A DNA stretch of 64,000 nucleotides, taken from contig JAATGQ010000071.1 of assembly GCA_015654595.1 (NCBI GenBank), positions 1 through 64,000 on the forward strand, in the 5' to 3' direction. The notes under the pieces were generated by a model. The model had not been told where the DNA came from and did not search any database. It worked only from the letters and a program-made list of their open reading frames with translations. This DNA comes from Chitinophagales bacterium (GTDB lineage Bacteria; Bacteroidota; Bacteroidia; Chitinophagales; Chitinophagaceae). Shown here piece after piece: positions 50,711-60,299 of this stretch. The translations under genes and the position numbers were made by a program. Each line of letters opens with the position of its first letter. Position 1 is the stretch's first letter.

Positions 50711-52522
50711 ATGAAGAAATTCTCGGTAATCTTCCAGTACCTGTCCAGATACAAAGGGAAGATCGTTGTTTACATGATATTCAATATCCTGTCCATCATT
50801 TTTGGGTTGGTCTCTCTTGGCATGCTCAGCCCTTTTCTGAACTTTATCTTTAAAGACGATGCCGCCAATCCAAAACCGCAGATCAACAGTCATGCGGTCG
50901 GCGCGCTGACGGATGTGTTGAACAATATCATGCAGCATCACGAAAAGACCATTGTTTTGCTGGTCATCTGTCTGATCATCGTGATCTCTACCTTTTTAAA
51001 GAATCTCTTTTATTACTGGTCCTCCTATATCTCCTCCCCTATCCGGAGCGCCACGATCACTTTCCTTCGCAATGACCTGTACGATAAAATTCTGGGGCTG
51101 CCGATCGGTTATTTTACGGAAACGCGGAAAGGCGACCTGATCTCCCGTATGACCAATGATATCTACGAGATCGAGTCCTCGGTCGTCAGTACACTGGAGG
51201 GCCTGATCAAGGACCCGCTGACCATCATCGCATTCCTGGCCTATATGATCTACCTTAGCCCCTGGCTTTCTCTCTTCCTGCTTATCCTGTTACCGGTCAC
51301 GGGATTTCTGATCGGCCGGATCAGCAAGACGCTGAAGCGGCAGTCGAAGGACGCCTCCATCCGGCTTGGAGAAAGTCTTTCGGTCCTCGATGAAACGCTG
51401 ACGGGTATACGTATCATCAAAGGGTTTGGCGCAGAAGCGCTTTTGCGGATGAAGTTCTTACGCATCAACGACAATCTCTTTAATATCCGCAATAAGATGA
51501 ACGCCCGCCGCGATCTGGCCTCCCCACTGACGGAAACGCTCGGGATCGTGATCCTGACGGTCATCCTCTATTATGGCGGTACACTCATCCTCCACAACCA
51601 TGGCAACGGCTTTACGGGCGGTGACCTGATCACCTATATCAGCGTATTCGCCATGCTGATCAACCCGGCAAAGAATTTATCAACGTCTATCTTCAATATA
51701 CAGCGCGGCGCCGCAGCGATGGAACGTGTAGAAGACCTGCTTCACGCGCCGGTGACGATCAAGGATGAACCTGGCGCCCTGCGGTTGGAGAATTTTGGTT
51801 CAAAGATCGAGTTCCGCAATGTCAGCTTTTCCTATGAGGAAGCGGGTATTCTTAAAGGCATCAATCTTGTTATCGAAAAGGGCAAGACGGTGGCGCTGGT
51901 TGGAAGTTCCGGTGCGGGCAAATCGACACTGGCGGACCTGGTGCCGCGCTTCCACGACGTGACGAGCGGCGAGCTGCTGATCGACGGAACGAACATTAAG
52001 GATTATTCGTTAAGCTCCGTTCGCAGTCAGATGAGTATCGTAACACAGGAGCCCATCCTCTTTAATGATACCATCGCGGCGAATATCGCACTTGGCAAAC
52101 CCGATGCTACGCTGGAAGAGATCGAAAGAGCGGCCAGAATTGCCAATGCGCACAACTTTATCGTTCAGAAAGAAGACGGCTACAACACCAATATCGGCGA
52201 TCGCGGGAGCAAGCTCAGCGGCGGCGAAAGACAACGCCTGACCATCGCCCGTGCGGTGCTGAAGAATCCCCCGATCCTGATCCTCGATGAAGCGACCTCT
52301 TCTCTCGATACAGAAAGCGAGCGGCTGGTGCAGGATGCCATCAATAAGATGATGGAGCATCGGACGAGTATCGTGATTGCGCACAGGCTGAGTACGATCC
52401 GCCACGCGGATGAAATTATCGTGTTGCAGAAGGGACGGATTGTCGAGCGCGGGACGCATGATCAGCTGATTGCAGCGAATGGGTTTTACAGGAAGTTGGT
52501 GGAGATGCAGGAGGTAAAATAA
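50711..52522 (+). CDS. ABC exporter, MsbA-like fused permease/ATPase
   Basis: 603 residues. Six membrane helices in the first 320 residues (MIFNILSIIFGLVSLGML, TIVLLVICLIIVISTFL ...), coupling region SRMTNDIYEIESSV, then the ATPase: Walker A LVGSSGAGKST, signature LSGGERQRLTIAR, Walker B PPILILDEATSSLD, and H-loop VIAHRLSTIRHADE. Half-transporter, expected homodimer. The substrate could be lipid A/lipid or peptide; MsbA-like proteins are common in Gram-negatives. Followed by a bidirectional terminator. Confidence 0.93.
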   Translation: MKKFSVIFQYLSRYKGKIVVYMIFNILSIIFGLVSLGMLSPFLNFIFKDDAANPKPQINSHAVGALTDVLNNIMQHHEKTIVLLVICLIIVISTFLKNLFYYWSSYISSPIRSATITFLRNDLYDKILGLPIGYFTETRKGDLISRMTNDIYEIESSVVSTLEGLIKDPLTIIAFLAYMIYLSPWLSLFLLILLPVTGFLIGRISKTLKRQSKDASIRLGESLSVLDETLTGIRIIKGFGAEALLRMKFLRINDNLFNIRNKMNARRDLASPLTETLGIVILTVILYYGGTLILHNHGNGFTGGDLITYISVFAMLINPAKNLSTSIFNIQRGAAAMERVEDLLHAPVTIKDEPGALRLENFGSKIEFRNVSFSYEEAGILKGINLVIEKGKTVALVGSSGAGKSTLADLVPRFHDVTSGELLIDGTNIKDYSLSSVRSQMSIVTQEPILFNDTIAANIALGKPDATLEEIERAARIANAHNFIVQKEDGYNTNIGDRGSKLSGGERQRLTIARAVLKNPPILILDEATSSLDTESERLVQDAINKMMEHRTSIVIAHRLSTIRHADEIIVLQKGRIVERGTHDQLIAANGFYRKLVEMQEVK

Positions 52523-52527
52523 ATGAA

Positions 52528-52560
52528 AGAGGGTGTCAAAAGTTGAGACACCATCTTTTA
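52528..52560. terminator. Bidirectional terminator between the ABC exporter and the S9 peptidase
   Basis: GGTGTC (52532-52537) / GACACC (52547-52552), extended by AGA/TCT, then CTTTTA on the + strand and CTTTCATTT on the minus strand. Confidence 0.65.
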
Positions 52561-52629
52561 GTATGCGCAGAGCATAAGATACATCCACATTATACGGCGC
52601 CAATTTTGGCATCTCCGGCAGTGACGAAT

Positions 52630-55200
52630 TTAATTATCATCGTTGCCGCCGCCTTCGTCGAAATTATCGTTGTTCTCATCCAGATCCTCTGGTTCTTCGG
52701 GGATACGAGTGCTGGCCTTTGCGCCGGACTGCTGGACTTCGCTGTCCATTTCTTCGATTGCGACGGGACGTTCGGTGGGGTCGCCGATGAGATAGCGGGA
52801 GAAGTAGTCGGCCATGCGCCAGAAGAAGTATTCGGTCATATCGCCGTAAGCATGACGCTGACCGGGGAGGAGGACCAGGTCGAAGCGGCGGTTGGCCTTT
52901 ATCAGCGCGTTTGCCACGCGGATCGTATTGCCTGGATGGACGTTGTTGTCGATATCGCCGGTCGACAAAAGCAGATGCCCTTTCAGATGTGCAGCCAGAT
53001 CGGGGTTCTTGTCTATGCTATACAGGAAGGTCGTGTCGCCTTTTTCGGTGATCATTTCTTTTACGCCGTGGTGCTTTTCGCTCCACCAGCGGTTATAGAT
53101 CGCATTGTCGTGGTTGCCGGAAGAGGAAACGGCGACTTTGAAAAATTCGGGATAGACAAGCATCGCCGCAGTGCTCATAAAGCCGCCGCCGCTGTGGCCG
53201 TGTATGCCGACACGGGTGATGTCGATGTAGGGGAAGCGGTCCGACAGCTGCTGAGCGACGGCCTTCTTATCGGCGAGTCCATAATCCCGTAAATTTCCGT
53301 AGCCATAGTTGTGGTACCATTTGCTGCGGGATGGGTTGCCGCCGCGGTTACCGACGGTAATAACGATCATGCCCAGTTGAGCCAGCCGATCGAGACGATC
53401 CATGCTGCGCCCAAAGGATTTGTTGACGGCCTCGGTCTGTGGACCGGGATAGACGTATTCCATGATCGGGTATTTCTTTGTCGAGTCGAAATTGAACGGC
53501 TTGTACATTACTCCATACAGATCTGTGATACCGTCGTCGGCCTTTACCTTAAAGGGCTGCGGGAATTTGTAGCCTGTTGCAAACAGCGAGGAGAGATCGG
53601 CGGTCTCGAGTGTCATGATCTTTTTTCCTGCGGTGTTGTATAGTGAAGACTGCGGAACGGTGTTGACGCGAGAATAGTTATCGACAAAGAACTGCTGATC
53701 GTCGTCTATGCTGGAAGTATGATCAAAGTCGCCGTTGTCCAGCAGGGTGAGACCGGTGCCGTCGAAGTTGACCTTATATAAGTGCAGATAGTAGGGGTCT
53801 TCCCCGGACTCGCGGCCGTTGGCGGTAAAATAAAGCACGCGCCCTTTTTCGTCGATACCGGCGATGTCTTCGCAATGCCAGGGGCCGGATGTGATCTGAT
53901 TTTTGAGACGGCCGTTGCCATCGTAGAGATAGAAATGCGCCCAGCCGTCGCGTTCGCTCCATTCGATGAGTTCACGGCCGTCGCCAACCAGTCCTGGTCT
54001 GCGCACTTCGACGTAGGTGTTGAGCGTCTCGCGGATCAGCGGCTTTGCGGCCGTATCGGTAAGCGACACGCTGGAGAGGTCGATCCGGTGGAGGTCACGG
54101 CTGGTGCGGTTGATATAAAAGTGGTTGTTGTCGCCAAGCCATAACGTGCTATGGTAATCGTCGTCCCGGTCTTTTGCGGATACCGGCTTTGACCAGATGG
54201 CCAGGTCCTGGTCCTTGTACTCGCCTACCCCGATAACGCGGGAGCTGTGGCTCGTCATATCAAAAAGAAGCAATTGTTCGATGGGGGCCTCCTTTTCGCC
54301 GGGCATCATATACTTATAAGTCTCGAGTGTGGGTCGGGGATCGGCAAGTGAATTGATGACCCACAGGTCTTTTACGCTTCGCATATCCGAGCGGGATAGG
54401 GCGAAGTGTTTTGAGTCCGGGCTCCAGAAGCAGTAGGCCGGTTTGCGTTTGTCTTTATTCTTTTCCTTTTCGACATTGGTCTCGTTGTTGCCGCCGGTGG
54501 CGCCGCTGCCGTGGTAGCTGTAGTTTTCGACGCCATCGGTGGTGAGCTGGTGTTCGACGATCGTGCTGTCGTCTTCGTTCTTCAGCGCCTTTTCATAGTT
54601 GGCCCGGTCCATCCAAAAGAGGTTGAAATGCCGGCCAAAAACGATGGTGCTGCTGTCGGGGGAAATGCTGGCCCAGTTGGGTCTGTGTTTTGGCTTCTTG
54701 TAGCCTTCCAGTTCGGTGAGGGTTCCATCGGTGAGGTGGTATTCAAAGTAGAAAACCTTTTTCTTGCGGGGAGCAGCCGACTTCTTTGCGCTGGTATCCT
54801 TGGATTCTTCGTCCTGGGTGCTTTTTACTTCAAATTGTATCCAATTCTCGTCCTTTATAAAACGGAGGCTGTCCAGCCCCAGGTGTTTTGCTTCAAAGGG
54901 ATCTTTGACGATACGGGTGATGGCCGCGGCTAGTTTGTCGTTGTCAAAGAGGAGTTTCTTTTCCGCTTTGGCCGGGTCTACGATATACCATTTTTTGCCT
55001 TCGGTGGTTTCATAAACATACCAGAAGCGATTGGTCTTCTTAAGCCAGTGGGCGTCAACCTGGGTGGAGAAGATCAGTTTTTCCAGTTTTTTGGGAGAAT
55101 AGCGGGCAGCTGCGGCGTAGTTTGCCGTAACGGCGGGGCTGGTTTGCGAAAAGGCTGTAAATGAAGTCAGAAGCAGGAATGCGGTAAAAAGACGAAGCAT
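52630..55200 (-). CDS. S9-family dipeptidyl-peptidase-IV-type serine peptidase
   Basis: 856 residues. Signal peptide 1-19 (FTAFSQ), a beta-propeller domain (DPPIV_N, about 60-560, with repeated W-S-P-D-S/F-W-S-P-D-S-K-H motifs such as CFWSPDSKHFALSRSD), then an alpha/beta hydrolase domain. Catalytic triad candidates: Ser670 (GHSGGG), Asp near 749-751 (GDIDNN) and His783 (GQRHAYGD). It has an acidic C-terminal tail (818-856), unusual for the family. ATG at 55200; the TTG at 55209 is not preferred. Periplasmic or outer-surface peptide hydrolysis is inferred. Confidence 0.93.
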   Translation of the reverse strand: MLRLFTAFLLLTSFTAFSQTSPAVTANYAAAARYSPKKLEKLIFSTQVDAHWLKKTNRFWYVYETTEGKKWYIVDPAKAEKKLLFDNDKLAAAITRIVKDPFEAKHLGLDSLRFIKDENWIQFEVKSTQDEESKDTSAKKSAAPRKKKVFYFEYHLTDGTLTELEGYKKPKHRPNWASISPDSSTIVFGRHFNLFWMDRANYEKALKNEDDSTIVEHQLTTDGVENYSYHGSGATGGNNETNVEKEKNKDKRKPAYCFWSPDSKHFALSRSDMRSVKDLWVINSLADPRPTLETYKYMMPGEKEAPIEQLLLFDMTSHSSRVIGVGEYKDQDLAIWSKPVSAKDRDDDYHSTLWLGDNNHFYINRTSRDLHRIDLSSVSLTDTAAKPLIRETLNTYVEVRRPGLVGDGRELIEWSERDGWAHFYLYDGNGRLKNQITSGPWHCEDIAGIDEKGRVLYFTANGRESGEDPYYLHLYKVNFDGTGLTLLDNGDFDHTSSIDDDQQFFVDNYSRVNTVPQSSLYNTAGKKIMTLETADLSSLFATGYKFPQPFKVKADDGITDLYGVMYKPFNFDSTKKYPIMEYVYPGPQTEAVNKSFGRSMDRLDRLAQLGMIVITVGNRGGNPSRSKWYHNYGYGNLRDYGLADKKAVAQQLSDRFPYIDITRVGIHGHSGGGFMSTAAMLVYPEFFKVAVSSSGNHDNAIYNRWWSEKHHGVKEMITEKGDTTFLYSIDKNPDLAAHLKGHLLLSTGDIDNNVHPGNTIRVANALIKANRRFDLVLLPGQRHAYGDMTEYFFWRMADYFSRYLIGDPTERPVAIEEMDSEVQQSGAKASTRIPEEPEDLDENNDNFDEGGGNDDN

Positions 55201-55371
55201 AAGCAGCAAGTTATTGAGCTGCTAAATAAGCCTTCTTTTGGAAGCGGGCAGGATTCAATTTGCATCTGCGGCCGCTTTCAGGGATAAATGGGGAATAACG
55301 GTATGATTTTGCCCGGAATATGCCAGAAAAAAGATAGCGTATTGGAGCAAAAGGCCTGATGATTGTCCTTG

Positions 55372-55432
55372 GGACCGGGCGCATGGAGGCGCCTGGTCCG
55401 ATAGAAATGGTTTGCTGAACCATTTCTATCGG
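55372..55432. other. Two adjoining perfect hairpins
   Basis: First: GGACC-g-GGCGC (55372-55382) with GCGCC-t-GGTCC (55389-55399), one mismatch. Second: CCGATAGAAATGGTT (55398-55412), TTGCTG-like loop, AACCATTTCTATCGG (55418-55432), a perfect 15-bp stem. They lie between the dksA-like stop and the S9 peptidase start and share two bases. No U-tract follows in either direction, so a simple terminator is unlikely. Confidence 0.75.
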
Positions 55433-55443
55433 CTAAGCTATAA

Positions 55444-56403
55444 TTATTTGTTCATCATTTGCTTGGCCTCGATGCTAAGCGTAGCATGGGGGACAGCTCT
55501 CAGACGGGCTTTATCGATGAGTTTACCGGTAACCCGGCAAATTCCGTAAGTTTTGTTTTCGATCCGCATGATAGCTTTTTCAAGGTGGTCGATGAAGGTG
55601 ATCTGACGGCTGGCCATCTGGCTCAGCTGCTCTCTCTCCATACTCATACTGCCATCTTCCATTGTCATGTAACGGGCGTCATCGTTGTCTCCGCCCATTT
55701 CATCCTTGCGGGTGATCAGTCCTTGCAAATAAGCCAGTTCTTTTTTTGCCGCATCCAGTTTACGGTTGATCAGTTCTCTGAATTCTCCGAGTTCGGCGTC
55801 GCTATATCTCATAGTGGGTCCAGTTTGTTCCTCTTGTGGGGTGTCTAATACAGATTTTGTGAATTCTGGTTCATATTTACGAACCGTTTTTGTTTTTATC
55901 TCCGGAATAACCACCTTAACGGGTTTAGGCGGCGCTGCCGGTTTCTTGGGTTCGGATTTAGACGGGGGCGCAGCCACTACGGGAGCAGTGACAGGTGGAG
56001 GAGCGGTTACGGCTGCTGGCTTTGCAGCAACGGCAGGAGCTGCCTGTTTAGGGGCTGTTGCAGTCGCCGCAGCGGATGTTGCCTTGGCTGCAGGCTGAGC
56101 TGCTTTAACAGCAGGTTGAGCTTTCGATATAGGACTATTAGCGTGCTTGGATACATTGGATGCAACAGCGGCAGCTGGCTTTTTGGGCTGCTCGGGTGCG
56201 GATTTTTTAGCTGGGGGGAGCGGGGCAACCTTTTTCGCAACCGCTGGCTTGGCAATACTTTTAGCAGCCGGCGCTTTTTTGGCTACCTTACTACTGCCTG
56301 ACGATGGGGCAGTCTTGGGGGCCACTTTTTTAGCCGGTGCCGATTTCTTGACATTCACGGTTTTTTTAGGAGCGGGCTTTGCCGCTTTCTTCTTGGTTGC
56401 CAT
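55444..56403 (-). CDS. TraR/DksA-family regulator with long Lys/Ala/Pro tail
   Basis: 319 residues from the ATG at 56403. Residues 1-175 are low-complexity Lys, Ala and Pro repeats (AAKPAPKK, AKKAPAAK, PAAKAT), resembling a histone-H1-type tail. Residues 200-315 are the DksA/TraR domain: coiled-coil ELGEFRELINRKLDAAKKELAYLQGLI and the finger YGICRVTGKLIDKARLRAVPHATLS, which keeps only one Cys, so zinc binding is unlikely. DksA proteins bind RNA polymerase's secondary channel. It lies 4 nt downstream of ileS. Confidence 0.85.
   Translation of the reverse strand: MATKKKAAKPAPKKTVNVKKSAPAKKVAPKTAPSSGSSKVAKKAPAAKSIAKPAVAKKVAPLPPAKKSAPEQPKKPAAAVASNVSKHANSPISKAQPAVKAAQPAAKATSAAATATAPKQAAPAVAAKPAAVTAPPPVTAPVVAAPPSKSEPKKPAAPPKPVKVVIPEIKTKTVRKYEPEFTKSVLDTPQEEQTGPTMRYSDAELGEFRELINRKLDAAKKELAYLQGLITRKDEMGGDNDDARYMTMEDGSMSMEREQLSQMASRQITFIDHLEKAIMRIENKTYGICRVTGKLIDKARLRAVPHATLSIEAKQMMNK
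55880..56403 (-). repeat. Lys/Ala/Pro-rich low-complexity N-terminal tract
   Basis: Encodes residues 1-175 of the DksA-like protein, built from short irregular KKxxPAAK/AAPxVAAK words, 524 bases. Confidence 0.75.
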
Positions 56404-56407
56404 ATAG

Positions 56408-59400
56408 TTAGGCTTTTTTAGTAACAAACACTTTTAAAAGTATATCGTTCACTTCAATTTCAGTGCCATTAGCGGGTTCCTTAACCAATTCAACGGAATC
56501 TGCCAAAATTTCCGCGCAAATATAATCATTAAACTGCGTCAGGGAATCCTTTAGAGCGGGTACGTCTACTACTTTAACTAAAATTCTATCAGTCAGATCG
56601 TATCCGTTGTCTTTCCTGATCTTCTGGATGCGATTGACAAATTCCCGTGCATTGCCTTCCTGGGCCAGTTCGGGTGTTACGGTTACGTCAAGGGCGACGG
56701 TAAGCGCGCCTTTATTGGCTACGACCCAGCCTGGGATATCCTCACTGGTGATCTCTACTTCATTAATGTTCAATATTAAGGGTTCTTTATCAATAAATAA
56801 AGTAATATCACCTTCTTTTTCCAATTTCGTGATGTCTTCCTGCGAAAAATTGGTCAAAGCTGTGCTGACTGCCTTCATTTTAGGCCCAAGTTTCTTACCT
56901 AAAGCAACAAAGTTGGGTTTTATCTTCTTTTTTATAAAGCCGGTGTCGCCGGACAGATATTGAATTTCTTTAACGTTTACTTCGGCCATGATCAAGTCTT
57001 CCACCTTTCTCAGCTGGTCTTCCATTCCAGGGCTCAGGACTGGGATCAGTACTTTTTGCAGCGGCTGGCGAACTTTGATATTCACCTTTTTACGCAGAGA
57101 CAGGATCAAAGAAGAGGCGTCCTGTGCCATTTGCATCCTTTCTTCCAGCGCGAGGTCGATATGGGCCTCGTTGGCTACGGGGAAAAGGGCATGATGAACG
57201 GATTCAGCCTCGATACGGCCCGTCACTTCTTCGAGGTTGGAGAACAACCAGTCGGAGAAGAAGGGGGATATCGGCGCCATCAGACGGCTGACGGTCTCGA
57301 GGCACTCGTATAAGGTCTGGTAAGCGCAGATCTTGTCAAATTCGTATTCGCCCTTCCAGAAGCGGCGGCGGCAAAGCCGTACGTACCAGTTACTGAGCTG
57401 TTCGCCAAGGAAATCTTCGATCAAACGGCCTGCAATGGTGGGCTCGTAGTCATCAAAACTGGCTACGACCTTCTTTATCAGGCTATTGAGTGCGGAAAGG
57501 ATCCAGCGGTCGATTTCGGGCCGTTCTGCCGGCGGGATATAGGCTTCTTTAAAGGTGAAGCCGTCCACGTTGGCGTAGAGCGCGAAGAACTGGTAAGTAT
57601 TATAGAGGGTGCCGAAGAATTTGCGTTTTACTTCTTCGATGCCTTCGAGGTCGAACTTCATGTTCTCCCATGGAGAGGCATTGGTGATCAGGTACCAACG
57701 GGTTGCGTCGGCGCCGAATTTATCGATGGTCTCGAAGGGGTTGATGACGTTTCCGAGGCGCTTGGACATCTTATTGCCGTTCTTGTCCAGTACGAGGCCA
57801 TTCGATACGACTGTCTTATAGGCCAATCCGGGGTACTTTGCGTCAATATCGGGACCTGCAAGGCCTGCTTTTTTCAGCTCTTCGTGAACGGACTCTTTCA
57901 GCAGCGCGCCGAGGGCGTGCAGGGTATAGAACCAGCCGCGTGTTTGGTCAACGCCTTCGGCGATAAAGTCCGCGGGATAGTTCCGGGCGAATATCTCTTT
58001 ATTTTCGAAGGGGAAATGCCATTGGGCATAAGGCATTGCGCCGCTGTCGAACCATACGTCGATGAGGTCGGAGACCCGCTTCATCGGCTGGCCCTTGGGG
58101 CTAACCAGGATTACTTCATCGACAAAGGGTTTGTGCAGGTCGCTGGTATACCTCTTTATATAGGCTTCGACGTCCTCTCCGGCTTTTGGCTTCATAAAGC
58201 CTGCTGCTATGGAGGCGCGGATAGCTTGTTCGAGTTCCGCGATCGAACCGATACAAAGTTCTTCACGATTGGCGAGTTCTTCTGCGGTTGGATCTTCGCT
58301 CACTTCAGTCCGCCAAACGGGCAACGGAGTCCCCCAATACCTGCTCCGGCTCAGATTCCAGTCGACCATGTTTTCCAGCCAGCTGCCGAAACGGCCTTCG
58401 CCGGTGGATTTGGGTTTCCAGTTGATGGTCTTGTTCAGATCGACCATACGATCTTTTAATGCAGTGGTACGGATAAACCAGGCATCCAGGGGATAATAGA
58501 GGACGGGCTTATCAGTCCGCCAGCAGTGCGGGTAGGTATGTTCGTATTTTTCGACGCGGAAGGCGCGGTTTTCTTTTTTCAGTTTTACGGAAATGTCGAC
58601 GTTGACGTCCACATAGTCAGGATCGTCCTTGTAGTTTTTGACATAGCGGTTGCTGAATTCGCCGAGGTCGTCTACGAATTTACCCTGGCGGTCGACCATG
58701 GTCAGGATACCTATATTATACTTGGTACCTACCTTAAAGTCATCTGCTCCAAAGGCGGTAGCAGTGTGAACGATACCGGTACCGTCTTCGGTAGTTACGA
58801 AATCACCGAGGATAACGCGGAAGGGGTCGCCTCCGGCGGCTTCACGGGTGTTGGCGCCGTAGGGAAGCAGTTGCTCGTAGCGAAGCTCTTCGAGGTCGCT
58901 GCCTTTGAATTCACCGAGAATTGTCCAGGGAAGGATCTTAGTCTCGGCGCTATAGGCGGCGAAATCACCGTCAACGCCCTCTGGTTTGAAATATTTATTT
59001 AATAGGGCCTTTGCCAGGATGACGTTCTGAGGCAGGTGGGTATAAGGGTTGAAGGTCTTCACCAGTACGTAGTCGATCCGCGGCCCCACGGTCAAACCGA
59101 GGTTGGAGGGCAGGGTCCAGGGGGTCGTCGTCCAGGCCATGAAGAAGACTTCGTCCCCTTTTACTATCTCGTCGATCTTTTTCAGTGTCTCTTTTGCCTT
59201 TGCGGGACTCTTCTGTTGTGTCGTGTCGATGTCCAGACGGAACATGGCAACGACGGTCGTATCCTTTACGTCCTTATAGCAGCCGGGTTGATTCAGCTCG
59301 TGGGAGCTAAGGCCGGTACCGGCGGCGGGAGAATAGGGTTGGATGCTGATGCTTTCGTAAAGTAAGCCTTTGGTATACAGCTCTTTCAGTATCCACCACA

Positions 59401-59881
59401 GGGATTCGATGTAGGGTGTTTCGAAGGTGATATAGGGGTTCTTAAGATCGACCCAATAGCCCATCCGGCGGGTGATCTCGTCCCATTTATCTTTGTATTT
59501 GAGGACCTCTCTGCGGCAGGTCTCGTTGTATTCTTCGACGGAGATCTTTTTGCCGATGTCTTCTTTGGTGATGCCCAGCATTTTTTCGACGCCGAGTTCC
59601 ACGGGCAGGCCGTGGGTATCCCATCCGCCTTTGCGTTTCACCTGGAAGCCCTGCATGGTTTTATAGCGGCAGACCAGATCTTTTAAAGTACGGCTAATGA
59701 CGTGGTGAATCCCTGGCAGGCCGTTGGCGCTGGGGGGACCTTCGTAGAATACGAACGGTGCAGCGCCTTCCCTCAGTTCGACACTTTTTTCGAATGCACG
59801 GCTTGCCTCCCATTTGGCCAGTATTTCCTGGCTGATGGAGGGCAGATTCAATTGGCTGTATTCCTTGTACTTATTGGCCAT
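56408..59881 (-). CDS. ileS: Isoleucyl-tRNA synthetase
   Basis: 1157 residues, class I aminoacyl-tRNA synthetase. HIGH-type motif in PPSANGLPGIHH near residue 55, editing domain (CP1) in the middle, KMSKS-type KMSKRLGN at about 700, and an anticodon-binding region. The last 150 residues form an extra C-terminal domain as in eukaryote-like IleRS (the long form, about 1100 residues, which is resistant to mupirocin in other bacteria; resistance here is inference). Start at 59881. Cytoplasmic. Confidence 0.97.
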   Translation of the reverse strand: MANKYKEYSQLNLPSISQEILAKWEASRAFEKSVELREGAAPFVFYEGPPSANGLPGIHHVISRTLKDLVCRYKTMQGFQVKRKGGWDTHGLPVELGVEKMLGITKEDIGKKISVEEYNETCRREVLKYKDKWDEITRRMGYWVDLKNPYITFETPYIESLWWILKELYTKGLLYESISIQPYSPAAGTGLSSHELNQPGCYKDVKDTTVVAMFRLDIDTTQQKSPAKAKETLKKIDEIVKGDEVFFMAWTTTPWTLPSNLGLTVGPRIDYVLVKTFNPYTHLPQNVILAKALLNKYFKPEGVDGDFAAYSAETKILPWTILGEFKGSDLEELRYEQLLPYGANTREAAGGDPFRVILGDFVTTEDGTGIVHTATAFGADDFKVGTKYNIGILTMVDRQGKFVDDLGEFSNRYVKNYKDDPDYVDVNVDISVKLKKENRAFRVEKYEHTYPHCWRTDKPVLYYPLDAWFIRTTALKDRMVDLNKTINWKPKSTGEGRFGSWLENMVDWNLSRSRYWGTPLPVWRTEVSEDPTAEELANREELCIGSIAELEQAIRASIAAGFMKPKAGEDVEAYIKRYTSDLHKPFVDEVILVSPKGQPMKRVSDLIDVWFDSGAMPYAQWHFPFENKEIFARNYPADFIAEGVDQTRGWFYTLHALGALLKESVHEELKKAGLAGPDIDAKYPGLAYKTVVSNGLVLDKNGNKMSKRLGNVINPFETIDKFGADATRWYLITNASPWENMKFDLEGIEEVKRKFFGTLYNTYQFFALYANVDGFTFKEAYIPPAERPEIDRWILSALNSLIKKVVASFDDYEPTIAGRLIEDFLGEQLSNWYVRLCRRRFWKGEYEFDKICAYQTLYECLETVSRLMAPISPFFSDWLFSNLEEVTGRIEAESVHHALFPVANEAHIDLALEERMQMAQDASSLILSLRKKVNIKVRQPLQKVLIPVLSPGMEDQLRKVEDLIMAEVNVKEIQYLSGDTGFIKKKIKPNFVALGKKLGPKMKAVSTALTNFSQEDITKLEKEGDITLFIDKEPLILNINEVEITSEDIPGWVVANKGALTVALDVTVTPELAQEGNAREFVNRIQKIRKDNGYDLTDRILVKVVDVPALKDSLTQFNDYICAEILADSVELVKEPANGTEIEVNDILLKVFVTKKA

Positions 59882-59963
59882 ATAAATATTAAATCATTAG
59901 GTATTAAATCCCTATCCTTAGTTCTATTCCATTAAATTCTGGAGAATTCTAAAACTTGGGACG

Positions 59964-59971
59964 CGAATTTA
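59964..59971 (-). promoter_or_regulatory. Possible -7 element for ileS
   Basis: TAAATTCG (TAnnTTCG) on the minus strand, 82 nt before the start codon. An inverted repeat AATTCT-gg-AGAATT (59935-59948) lies in the leader. Confidence 0.35.
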
Positions 59972-60299
59972 CGAAAAATAAACGTGCAACGGCGCGGGTT
60001 AGCGGGTGTGGTCATTCACTGCTAGTATATTGCGCTGAGAAGTTTTTTCTTTGCGGGCTTAAAGGAAAAATGGCGTGAACTTGGGGGCGGAGTGGAAGAG
60101 GGCTAGGGGCTAAATGGAGGATGAAGGGGTTGGCAGGTAGATCGCAGATTTGCGGGCGATGACGATGGACTGGCATACTGGATGTACGGGCTGGAGATAG
60201 AGGGATTGCCGGGCCGGATGCAGGCCAGGGGCGGCTGGAGGGGGAAATGCCGAAATTGTTAAGGATTAGTGAAAGGGCAGTGAGAGCTCAAAAAAAAAT

